NCBI GenBank assembly: GCA_008360975.2
Contig: CM039184.1
Coordinates: 41,239,797-41,303,796 of the forward strand
Direction: 5' to 3'
DNA: 64,000 nucleotides
From: Lichenostomus cassidix
Taxonomy: Eukaryota; Chordata; Aves; Passeriformes; Meliphagidae
Each line of letters starts with the position of its first letter. The first letter of the stretch is position 1. Positions 1 through 12,663 of this stretch are shown piece after piece. The notes under the pieces were generated by a model. That model did no database searches and had not been told where the DNA came from. It saw nothing but the letters and a program-made list of their open reading frames with translations. Position numbers and translations under genes: made by a program.

Positions 1-2274
1 TTCTTTCTGTGCCAGGGTGCCACTTCATTAAAATGTTAATATCCATTTTTAATGCGAGGGTGTGAAAAAGAAAATATCTGCAAATGTGGTGGTGAGTAGG
101 CAGCAGCAGATTTCCTGAGATATTTAATAATATCCACATGAAATCTAGGAAAAGAATGCAGACAGAGAACTTTTATTTAAACATTTATCACCTTGCAAGA
201 ATGTTAGAGGTATTAAATATTTAATTTTTTAATGGCCTAAAATATGAATTTTCTCTGTTTAAAGTTAAAAGAAAAGTAAACTTCTCAAAATATAGCATTT
301 CACAGTAGAAATACCAAATTAGCTTTTTTTTAATGAGAAAATCTGGTCCTTTTTTCCCTGAAAAGATGAAAATGCACACCACTAGAGCATCACTTTTATG
401 TTTTGTTTCACTCAAACGTTGCTCAGATACAGTTAATTAAAAACCTAGTGGTGCTTGGGAATTTTCAAAGCAATTGCTTTCTGCAGTCTTCTGTCTATTA
501 CACAGTAAGTCACCTCCACCTAGGTCATCCTTCTTCAAGGAGACCAACTTGAAAAGACACACAAATGGAATTCTGGAGAAAATGGAAACAATTCAGCTCT
601 AATACCCATTGTGCCAGAAACCTGCCGTTGCTACTTTCATAAAGGATTGTAAGTGTGCTGTTGTTTTTTTATTGCTACTGTCAAGTTTAATTTCAGCGAC
701 GCCTCCTAAAAAAATCTAACATTTTCCAAACCCAAACCTTAAAATACAATATAGAATTTAATTTTTAATAGTGCTTTGGAAAATTATACCCCCATCAAGA
801 GCTAGACAAAAGTATTTATACATTTTAATTTTTTAACCAAAATGTTGACAATTAGTCAGGCAACATCAAGTCTTACAACAGAAGTCAGAAGTTAGATTAC
901 TCCCCATACAAACAGAAGCAAAGGGCTCAAAACTCAGTGTTGGGATTAGAACTTCACCATGCATGAAATTGGTTTCCAGAAAATCCATAACTTGGGATAG
1001 TTGCATATCAACTTCTTTGCCTCAATGGCAAGTTACTGAAGGGTTGATTTTGCAGTATCCACAGAAAGAACAGAATGTTCATGCACATCCTCTCTGTGCA
1101 TGTTCACATTGGCAAAAGAACACTGAAACTGGAAGAGGAACACTTCAACACAACAGAAATACTAGTACAGCTTTAGTAATCTAAAATATTTTCGTAATAT
1201 GCAATTTCCATTCTAGCTTCAACTTCAGTGTAATAAGTCAGTAAATTTAGGTGTACATGCGATGCTTATTTTGACCCTCCTTCTCCTATGTTGATAGAGT
1301 CTGGTTTTCAGAGTTTTGATATGCTTATAAAGTAAAAAACCATTTTCTCTTCTTGTAGGAGCCCAAATACACATAAGAAAATAACATAATTTAAAATTAA
1401 AAACCCTCATTTATGAACATGATCCACATCTAGTTCTTCATCTGAATTATGCAACCAGCAACAAGGAGAAATTTGTTTTATGACATTTTCTATACAAGCC
1501 TTATTTCTGAAAAATCTTCAAGCCACTTTCTTAAATTAAATGCTATTGATCATTCTATTGACTAAAGATTTAAAATGCAAGTATTTTCAAGACGGCTTTA
1601 TAATATACTTAAGTAGAGGAGAATTCTACAAAGCATAAATAAGAGAAGCGTATAAAAGGAAATAACAATTCTGCATTTTTACAATAAAGTAGGATATTTC
1701 TTTTTCTTGTGCAAATATTCAAAATAAATTAGGCAGCCTTGTTTAATCTTCCAAAAGAAGAATGTTATTACCCCAGCAAAAACGGTGAACTGAAATTCGT
1801 GAAAACAGTGCTCTGATAAGCAACTTGGCCTTGGCCAGAAGCAGAGAAATAGGGGCAGAATTAGCTGTTGTATCCCACATCCCAGCTGAATTAGAACAGT
1901 TAAGCAGTTCAAAAGCTAAGATGTTTGCCCTCTTCTCATGAGCTCATAAAATGGAGCATTTTTACAAAGATAATAATCGAAATTCTAGAACACACCAGGT
2001 TTGCAAACTGCATGAAAAGGGTTTATTAGCCACATGTATCCAGTCTGTGAGCAGAGACTAGAAACGCAAGAAGCAACATGCTGGTAAGCTTTTCTCTTCA
2101 CAAAGTAAAACTGAAAACAGATAGTACTGTTTTTATAGCAGCAGCACTGCATGGGTACCCTGTTTACAAAGCAAGGTAGGACAAAAGCGTCTTCTGAAGA
2201 TTTCACTGTACACTGGCAGATTTGAGATAAAGAAACCCAAAGATGCCTCTGTTCCTTGCTAGCGTGACACACCT
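1..2274. other. Unique AT-rich non-coding sequence
   Basis: I see no exon, RNA gene or repeat family here. Open frames are short (the longest is about 95 codons on the minus strand near 1985-2272) and have unremarkable composition. Stop codons are dense in all frames, as expected for AT-rich intergenic or intronic vertebrate DNA. Confidence 0.6.
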
Positions 2275-2276
2275 GG

Positions 2277-2346
2277 AAATAAATAAATAAATATGTATAG
2301 ATGTGGGTTTGTTTTTGTTCTTTTTTTTTCCTTTTTTTTTTTTTTT
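2277..2346. repeat. Short (AAAT)n run followed by T-rich tract
   Basis: Four AAAT units (2277-2292) are followed by a T-rich stretch that ends in a run of 15 T (2332-2346). This is simple-sequence DNA. A T-run can be the minus-strand tail of a retroposed element, but I see no recognisable retroposon body beside it. Confidence 0.8.
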
Positions 2347-5300
2347 AAAGGCAACTGAATTAGACAAAGCAGATTTTTTTTATTTAGTGTTACAAGAGTG
2401 GGGGAAGGTGGACTCTAGCAATGAAATCTAGGGATTTCCACAAACTATAAACTTTATTTCCTCATTTCAAAACTGAAAATGTGTCCTCAGTAGAAAACTC
2501 TGAGGAAACATCATTACCTTCAAATCAAGTAGGTGTAAAAATCTGCAGAATTGATTAATTTAACCTTAGACACTTTATTGGTGATGCAGAGGAATGTATT
2601 TCTACACCTGCAGAATCATCTCAAAATTTACAATACAGTTTTTCTATCAAAGGCATGGCTGTGTCAGACTGACACAGGATTTAAGGAATACAGGGATGTG
2701 TCATTCAGAATATTTAACTGGAAATTAACAGAAATGAGGGCAAGAAAATGTTAAAAAAAAGGTTTGGTTTGTATATTATTTAAATCAGTGAGGTTTCTCT
2801 GGCAAAGTGGACTGTAATTCCTTTGGACTAAATGGGTAAATACCACAGTTTAAGCCATAGGATCAGGAGAAGCAACTGGTCTGTATATAATATTATCAAA
2901 ATACATTAAGGACAATGATGCTGTCAGACACTATAGTTAGTTTTCAAGTGTATTATTATTTCCTATATTCTCTAAACTCTTGAGAGGTTACATCCTCCAT
3001 ATTCAAGAGTTCTAACATGTTCTTTAATACAAAATCAGCACTCTGCTTACATACACTGCAGTGCTAATATCCAGTTTCAGACCACTAGTGCAAACTCTTC
3101 TAGTGGAAGGAAAACATGAGAAAATCATAGCTTTCAGTGCATTAATAGTTTTGAATAGGAAATGGGACCATACAACTAAAAAAGTTAGCTGGATAACTGA
3201 ATGAAATGGCCTAATATTCTGGGTAAGTATTCATTTAATAAATGCATATACTATGTAGACACCAACACCATATTTACTCTCTGAAAGAATCTAAGCTTTC
3301 TTCTTGTATCCTTAATTTTTTATGGCCATCTATACTCATTAGTTATCACGCCAGCAATATTCCTTAGGTTCCTCCCTTGTGCTTTCTTTCTCATTGAGTT
3401 TAGTGACAGCAATTATTTTAGTTGTCACTTCAGTCATAATATCACTAAGCCAATTGTTAGAAATTTTCTCAATCCCTCTTCCTCCTTCAGTCTATCATTT
3501 TTTGCCTATGTTCCAGACTGAATTAACTTTTGCTGAATGTAGGGGACAAGTCACATTCATGTAAGGAACAAGAGTTACACAGGTATTTTAAATCATGAAC
3601 TTAAATTCCAATTTCTGTGAGTAGTAGTCTAGAAATTAAATTGTCCCTATTTTTTTTTAATCTTTTTTTCATGTGCAGGACAATGCAGAGCTTCAGAAAA
3701 TTCTATCTGTGCTTCAGTAGGACTGGATAACATGCATGTATTCCATAAACAAACCATCATATGCTCATTGTTGAGGATAAATGATGCAAGAAAATCCAAA
3801 GGGAATCAAAGATGCAAAAGTAAAACGACTGAAAAGAGAATAAAGATTTTATTTTTTCTTTTTAGCAATTTAATGCATAGTTCTACACAATTTAATCTTC
3901 TTTTAATATAGCACACCACAATTCTTAGGAGTGAACCCTGGATAAGTGGTATTGTATGTATGAATCTGATAAGCAACAAATAGGAGAAATTCTTTATTTC
4001 TGATTTTCATCACTCTAAAATAAAAGAACAGTTTATTTAATTCATGAGTCATTACCAAATAGGATTAATGGAGTTTCTAAGTTTCACTAAGTGTCAAGTC
4101 CTCTAATAATGGGACTTGGTAGATGGGATACCAAGCATCCTCTTCTACGGACACTAGCAACTTCTTACTGGTTTCAGCACACTCTTCATAGTCTTTACTT
4201 ACACTGTAACTTGTTTGCACAATATGTTGTTCTGACCTAGTAGCTGAATATATGGAACCAATGAAATTGCGCATCTGGTGTTACCACAGAATGTGGGTAC
4301 AGGTGAAGGGAATAAAATGGTACTAAAGTGGGAGGTTTTTTCATCAGGATACACTTCAGTCATTAAGTCATAGCTGGAAAGTTAATTTCATTGCAACTTC
4401 ACATAGCTCTTATGTTGTTCCAACATCTGGGACTGATGTGACCTCAAACACATTCCCTTTAAGTAAAATAATTTTTGTCTGTAAACTGCTTTCTATAGTA
4501 CTCTAGGAAAATTATATTAAACTAATTTTAAGGGTTCACGGTTCCACTAAGAAACATATGGATGGATAATATCTGCATGAATTAGACACAAATGGCAACC
4601 AGAAACCAGCAGTATTTTAGATCGATCTGAGTAGATACAGCTCTGCGGAAGGTAAATGATTTTTTTGTTCCAATACTTCAGCAAATTGTTTGGGCTCAAA
4701 TATTTTACAACACATCAATCTTCGTACAAACAAAGAAAAAGAAAGATGTATTTCCTCAGCAGGGAAATAATTTCTTCCAAGCAGAAATGCATTTACTCAA
4801 TCATCAGAAAATATACATTTATCTCACTTCTGGTTTCTGAAAGAGTAATTTTGAAAATACACAACTAATGGGGATTAACTACACTGCAACTTTCCAAATT
4901 ATGTATAGCGTAAAAGCATCCTGAATAGTAACATAGATTTATTCTTATAAAAATGGTTTTTTGTGTCTAAAATTAGTTAATACTTCTTAGGCAATATTCA
5001 GCACAGAGAAGGTATTTTTGAATAACTACTACAATACAGAGCAAGAAAGTGAAGCTACACTATAAAGATTTATATCAAGTTGTGGAAGATTTATGTTGAA
5101 GTGTCAGTAATTTGAATGCTTAAGAACAGTGCTTCCAGACATTCTCTTTAACAATCATTTTATAGTTAACGTATATATTCTTACAAAATCTAAAAAATAG
5201 TGCCCTCTTCTCTTAAAATTTAGTTTTACCGCATTTTTAAGGAGCTTGCCAAACAACAGTGGAGAATAATTTCACATCTCATTTCCCCAAATAAGTTGTT

Positions 5301-5918
5301 GATGAATCCAACTAAAAAACTGATGAATGTATGAATCTATTAAAAACAGTTTCTTTTCATGCTGTGAACTCTGTCCTTTTAAAAGGAATTATTGAAATGT
5401 AGATCCTTCCATATTCTGTTACTGTAAAAATAATCTATGCCATTACATTTCTTTTTAATTTCATGGGAAAACAGAAGAACAAACGCAGAACTCTTCTAAA
5501 CACTCAGAAATAATCCACCCAATAATGTGATCATACACTTTGATAAAATTGGTATAAATTACCTTAACTTAATAGAATTTTTCAGATTCAGTAGCCAAAT
5601 TGCCTCTTTTCTTAACCTGATAAATTATTTATAACAACTTTTGCTTTTGTTAAGTCAAACACAGAAATATGAAATTATAAAACACACAAATTTGATTCTG
5701 AGGTGAAAAATCAAGCTTTTGTGTCAGCATTGTCAAAGTAAATTATTCATAAATTACAATACTGTCTGTATTTTTTTCTTATTTTCCTTAAGGTTCTTTA
5801 GTTAAAAGCTGTCTGCTTTGAATATTAACCACATTAGAAATTCTGGTTTTATTTATGAATTTTTCTTTCTGAAAAATAAGAGGTGAGAAATTTTTTCCTT
5901 AAAAGTAGAAATAAGAAT
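2347..5918. other. Unique AT-rich non-coding sequence
   Basis: No gene, LTR or CR1 tail is recognisable. Short open frames occur on both strands, for example 3379-3564 and 4077-4274, but they are of chance length and are not framed by convincing splice signals. Confidence 0.55.
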
Positions 5919-5990
5919 TAAAAAAGCAAACAAAGAAACAAACAATAAAGCAAACAAAAAAACAAACAAAAAAACACAAGAAGAAAAGCA
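5919..5990. repeat. Imperfect (CAAA)n / A-rich simple repeat
   Basis: Units of CAAA and CAAAA, interrupted by G and T, cover about 70 bases. This is a degenerate microsatellite in which nearly all bases on the plus strand are A or C. I infer no function. Confidence 0.8.
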
Positions 5991-8900
5991 AAATGAGCTT
6001 TTAGGATGCAGTTTAATTTTCAGTTGGACTATTTACTTGTCATTTCAGGCAGTACCTCTACTCACTGCTTTAAAATTCCTGCAACATTAATACAGAGAAT
6101 ATTATCTAAGGATAGCAAACCCATCTTCATTTTTTAGTTATCTTCTTTGCTTTTGTAGTAAATACTATTATTTGAATATGGTAAACAAAATAAGAACAAC
6201 TGACTGAATACTTGAGAAAGAGAAGCCATTCAGCAAATAGTCATTAATGCTATTCCCACAGAGACACACACTCATCACAAGAACCAGGAAAAGCAAGGGA
6301 ACAGAGGTAACTGCAGGCTAAGCACAGCAGGATTGTATTGCAAGGAAGAAAAGAGGCTGAAAAGTGTTGTTGATTACAAAAATAGTATTTATTGTATTTT
6401 GTTTTCCTCTTCCTTTAATGCGTGATGGAGCATTTTGTGGGCTAATAGGTAACATCAATAAGTGTATGCTGGTCCTTGAACTCTCATATTCATTTAAAAA
6501 TAACAAAAAGGATATACTTTGCTTTAGACAATATGCAGAATGTGGTTAACAACTTTCTGGGTGCTCACTGGAGGAGCATTTTCATTCGTATGACTTCTAA
6601 TCAGGATCTACCAGTATTGCAAAAACTCAATTTACGTATTGATCTTCTGCTGCATTGGCAAGCTAAAAAACATAATTTTACAAAAAATGAGTGTCTGGGC
6701 ATGTTCTCAGGTAACCAATTCAGTCACAGTAAATTTTTCAAGATAGACAAAGGGAATTAGGAACTTGTTTTCAAAGTGCTGACAGGAGTGTTATTTCCCC
6801 TTGATACTTTAAAAACGTTAGTCTAAGAATTTTCTTAATTTCTTTGTGGTGTCTGGGGCTCAGTTGTTAAATTTGGGACATCAGTCTTTTTCTGTTCTGC
6901 TGATACAGATAGCAAAGTTTCACATTACAATTGGTTCACTGCTTCAGCAGCTGTGAGGGACCTGTGGTCAGCTGCAGGGCATTCTCATAGCAGCACTGAT
7001 TAGATTTTAAGAAAAAAAGGAAAAAGCTTTCCTGTCTTAAGGCAGGACAATATGACTACATCTTCATTACAGTGAGAGAGTCTTAGTGTGCAGACTGAGA
7101 AAAGTGAATATTTCCCACAAATAAGCTTTAATGAGTTTCATAAATTATCTGTAAAATAGTCAAATATACTGCTCCATTAGCGACGACTATCACCTAATAG
7201 GGAAGCAAGTGCTCTTTCTTCATACCTTTTCCTTGCAGCAGGAAAAGATTAATGTTTAGTATAAATCAGTACAATGAGGACAGAAAGGTACTCCAGCTGT
7301 AAACATTTCTAGGACAATGCTTGCATGCTGCTCTTAGATGCAGGAGGGTTTCCATCAGATATTGAGACCCAAACATGCACGGAGCGGCAGTTTATGGGAT
7401 TGAAGGATGCATGCTGAGGTACAGATGTAACAAAGTGGGTCTGCAGGTGCCTTTGGTTCCAATCTTGACACTATTCATTTCCAGTCAGGTGTGCTCTGGA
7501 AAGCTACTCTCTCTCTAAAATCTGTGTTATCTTCAATAAGCCTTATAAGACCCTATACAGGTTGAATCTCTATAAGAAAAGCTGTATTACTCAGATTATC
7601 AATTGATATATTAACAGAGCAAACTTGAAACAAGATAGAACCTTTTATACAAAAAACACATGAGAGGATAAGAAGCTAAAAGAGATTCTTTCTGTGTATA
7701 ACAAACCCTGACTTGTACTTTTGACTTCATGTGAAAACAGCTTGATATTATTAAAATGGCAATGGCTGATAGTTATTTGTCAATCATTTTTCCACTCGAC
7801 TTCCAGAACTGTAAGAACACCTTGATCCAGTACAGATATGTGGATAACATCTAATCCATTACTGTAGCATTTGTGGGTAATATGAGGAACATTTGATTGT
7901 ATTCCATACAAAACTCTTACTGAACTAACACACCACACATGATGCAGATAAAATTCAACAGTCAGCATGCTTCTTGGGATTTCATTTAGCCAGGTATTTA
8001 CATTAAGTGAGCAGGGGCTAATGGCTCAGCAAGCACTCCTACTAAAGTGTAAACACAAGTGGAAAGTGCAGAATGTAGTGAAGTATGATGATTTTATTCA
8101 TTTTGAAAGTCCATCTGTGGAAAAGAAATTCCACTGCATAGTAGTATAAAATGCTCTACCTCTCCATATCATATTGCAAATATTATTATTTGGGTTAAAT
8201 TAAAAAAAAAAAAAAGGAATGTTTTTTAAATGCCGCAATTGTTTGGAAAAAAAACACCTGGCTGTTGTCGGAATTGATTTAAACAGTTTGATTTCCTCAG
8301 TTATGGTACATTTTCTTTAGAAAAGCTAATGCTTGTGAGCTCTCAGAAAAATGAATAGCTGAGTGGCCAGAGAGGTCCTACAGACAAGATTCAATGTTCC
8401 AGCCCTATGTTTGACTTCAGCTCACCCTGTGAATTTCGATAAGTGCCTTATAGAAAGAATTTGCATAGTACTGAAGGGAACAATTATTGCTTAAAGTCAA
8501 AGGGGGTTGCATTGGCTACTGGTTTAGGATTTATGTTGGGTTTAGCCTTTTTTTTTTATCCTCTCCTCTTACACATGTAAGAAATTAATTAAATTTCTAA
8601 GAAAACATTGAATATCAACACTAATATTTCAATATGTGTAACATCATTCTCTGTTGTTCCCTCAGACTATATGCATTTCCTCTCTCCAGTACTATTTCAA
8701 TTATTACAGAATTATAATCTAGGTATTGCCAGCTAATTTTCCTCATTCATGGTATGTTCTTATAGCTTCCTGCCATTGGCCTGCCAATGTTCCCTCTCCA
8801 TTTTATCAGTCTTAGATAAGATGCCCCCAGCTTTGAGATTTATTGAGTTTGCAACAAACTTGGCTCTAAATTATCCTAGATCATTAATCACTAACTTTCT

Positions 8901-11900
8901 GCTGTGATCCTCTCTGGGACTGTGGACCTGCCTGGTAGGAGGTCAGAGTTTATCTGTTGCATGTACCAATTCTAAGTATCTTAACTTAAATGCAAACATT
9001 TTTCCTGTGATGGTACAAAGTTCTCTGTTGTTCCCTTTCAAAAATGAGTTGGGGGTTTAATACTGAGCCATGACTATCCCAACAATTCAGATTAGGAAGA
9101 TAGGAATTATTCAAAATGAGGATCATAAATCTCAGTTGTGTAGGTTTTAAATTGTAGAGTTCACATACTTTATTGACAGTCTTAAAATTCAATAAAAATT
9201 TAAGAAGTTACCCTCTGGAATTCATTTGAAATTCAAATCTTAATCAATAGATGCACAAATTTCAGTCTTCACCTGAACTTCATGACTCTACTTTCCCAAT
9301 TTTTTTCTGCTTCCATGCAATGGCATCTCAATAAAATAGCTCAGCATGATTATCCCAACTTTAGCAGTTTGCCAGAGAACAAACTTGCATTTATTATACG
9401 TCTTACACTTTACTCTTCTGGCTTACTGAGGTAAAATATCTCTTGCTAAAATGTTATAAAATTCATAATCCATGGTGAATATTACAGTACCTTAGTACTT
9501 CTCTTTCCATCAGTTCATTTCAAGGAACTTGGCTTTTTTTCATCCATAAATAATAATTCAGTGACTTTTCTCAGTTTCATATTTGGTGGGTTTGGGGGTT
9601 TTTTCCCTTTACTGTAAAATATGAAATTTTACAGATGAGAGGTATGAAATAAATAATTTGTTGTTCAAAATTATATAGGTATTAGGACCTGTTACCAAAA
9701 AAAGGTGTTTGGAAAGAGCTAGGCCTCATCTAATTTATAGTACTCATGCCTATATCACAGTTAAAAATTCAAGCTGGTTTCTTCTAACTTATAAAGAACA
9801 GTGACCTAACTCATAATTTTGCTCCTCAAAAAGAGTCAATATCATGCCTAAGTTATTATGTGGGATGCATTTGGGTCATCAATCAAGTTTATTTAAACTT
9901 GGAAAACACATGAAATTGTTACTGAATAACAGAGAGTGCTGAATTACTGTGTTGCTTATGCAGGGCAGCTTCAGTACTCTCTTCTACATGGCCAAGGAAA
10001 ATGAAACCATTACTGCTCTGTGATGTCCTTTCTAGAAAAAGGAAATACAGATACATTTATATACACACACACACTCTTATGCACACTAAAGGCAGCAGAT
10101 ACTGTCTGGCAGACTTGACACTCCTGAATCAAAGAGAACAAAAAGCAGATTAACTTTCCCCACTTGTACTGTTTGTTTCAGGAAGAAATTACGACATTTT
10201 ATAACAGCAATACTCACACAGGAAAACATGAGGAGTTCCTTACTGCAAAGCAAGACAAAGTGATCTAAGTTTTAGCAAAAGAGTGAGCCTATGACTACTG
10301 TCTTTCCTAAGAAATATGCCTGCATGAACGCACCTCAAGCTCTCCCCGACACCATGGAAGCTCAGCTCACCTCAGAAGAGCTCTAGTTGTGGTATATGAA
10401 AGGCAGGAAGAGAGACATGCATGAAGGAGAAAGTTTGGGAAGTATCCAGTGATTGCTATTTGGTAAGACAAAGGATTGATTCTGTGAAAAAATATTCCCA
10501 CAGACATAAAAAGTGACTGAATATTTGAACAGACTCTAGGCTCATTGGTTCAACTGAATTTATTATACTTTTCCTACCAGAAAGACAAATCTCTCCTTAT
10601 AATACTCTCAGCATAATTTTTCTACAAACTTTTCCTATATGCTACAGATATCATAAAATTCACATATTGTAATATTAATATAAAGAGATTACAAATTTGA
10701 AATAAGACATTCCTGTTAATCAATTTCTGGGTATTCTTTATAAGAACAATTTTAACTTTCCCAAGTGGTTCACTCTCAGAGTTATAGAGTAGGTTGCTGT
10801 AACAGACCTTGTGTGTTTTACCTTTCTCCTGAGCCAGCTCATGTGGTATCTTCCAGCATGATTTTGGTGCCATATAAAAATAAAACAAATAAGAAAAGTG
10901 AGGACATTTTAAAGTATGTGCTCACATTGTTTGAAGAAAGGACAGTCCGTTAATGTTTATTCCACAGATAAAAAATTGATAGCTTGACAGTAGCTCATAC
11001 TGCCTCCAAAAAAGGGTTAATATTAAACCCTGTTCCATCTGTGCAAGAGAAGACACTGCTGAACACAAATACATCTGTTCTACCCTAGCAAAGCACTTCA
11101 GCACTTGGCTGCTTCATTCCTGCTTTGTGGCAGGACTGTTCATACAGTGCAATTATGTAATATAAAACCAGCATTATAGAGTACAGACTCAAGTTTATAA
11201 TGTATATAAACTTACTTCTCATTTATAGTACTGTAATTCATATTCTCCATGGGGAAAATATTAGGAACAAGTATTCCTTCAGAATGTTAATTCTATACCT
11301 ATTACACACTCAAATAAATAAATGCCTATTACATACTGCAAATTAAAATCTTGGTGAGATCCAGGTGAAGACTCCCACAGAAATGCCCACATCCTGAAGC
11401 ATTACACCACCTGATGCCTTCTGTCTCTCAAGAGACATTTTTTACCTCAGGCCCATTCACCCACACCTCTATCTCCCTGCTGCTTTGGGAAAGCAAGCAT
11501 AAGCATCTCACTCTGTCATAGCAAGGGACAGGTTATCTGCAGGATAGAAGTGGCTCTGCAATACCCCTGTACTCAAGATATTGACAGAATGTAGCTACCT
11601 CATAAGTGTACAGCTAGGTTGTATTAAGGTTTCCAGTACCAGTCTAATTTTTGGGACTACCTATTTGGTAGGATTTAGAGGAATCTAGATGTCTGACCAA
11701 ACCAAATACTAGTTACTCTAATGATTAATGCAAACTAGCTTTTCTTCCTATTGAAAGACAGAATACACTGAGTTTCTTAAATAAGGTTCACTTAGAAAAA
11801 AAAGATTAAAGCCATGTTCATATATTGAGAAGACATGTCTGAGTGCGAATTGGCAACGTTGTTACCATGTGAATTTTAACACGAGAAAATGAAAATATTG

Positions 11901-12619
11901 TCCGTAGAAAATGTCTGTTTTAGAAAAAGAATGTGTCAGGTTCCAAGCTGGACTACAAAACATTAACATAACAGAAAACAGGTTTTGTTTGGGGTATTAA
12001 CAGTTTGTTTCCAATTGTTTTCCTTGATTCTTTTTTTACATATGGATTCTAAAAACATGAACAGATGTTCTTTAGCAAATGACTATGTCCATTGAATTTG
12101 TTAAAACTTTCCAAATCATCTCAGGTTTTTTTTTATATGTCCTTGTAATGTCTCCAAATCTGTGTGTATATGATAAGAATTCAAAAGCCATTTAGGAAAT
12201 CAGAAAAAAAAATATTTGATGCTTAATTTTTATTATTTTACAAAATAAAATTATGAAGAAAAACAGATTTTCCTTATCGTGACACTTGAACTGTAAGATT
12301 ATGATTAATTTTTTCAGCAAAATAATTTATTTCTCTGTCGTCTGGAAATACTGTAATATATGATGGAATTATTTTCTGAATTTTAAAAATTGCATACTTA
12401 AGAAATGTTTTACTATACGTATTTCAGAATTGATGATGTACTTCATTAAACAGAATAATTATTATATAGCAGTTACAAAATGGCAGTATAGATGGACTTA
12501 AAATCATTTCCTGTCATGGTACATCAAGAAAAGTGAAGATATGAAATCCCATTCAAATCCCACCAAACACTGCAGGAGCTCAAATTACTGAAGACTTTCT
12601 GGGTATTGCTTGATTTCAG
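5991..12619. other. Unique AT-rich non-coding sequence
   Basis: Nothing recognisable beyond simple sequence was seen: a 14-A run at 8202-8215 and a short (AC)n tract near 10062-10074. The stretch 11380-11600 is a little less AT-rich but has no open frame or repeat signature that I know. Confidence 0.55.
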
Positions 12620-12663
12620 AAAATAAAATAAAATAAAATAAAATAAAATAAAATAAAATAAAA
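12620..12663. repeat. (AAAAT)n pentanucleotide microsatellite
   Basis: The tract is an uninterrupted array of AAAAT (equivalently AAATA) units, 44 bases long or nearly nine copies, ending where C replaces T at 12664. The perfect array suggests ongoing slippage, so its length is likely to vary between individuals. It may have grown from an A-rich retroposon tail, but no retroposon body is identifiable upstream. Confidence 0.95.
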
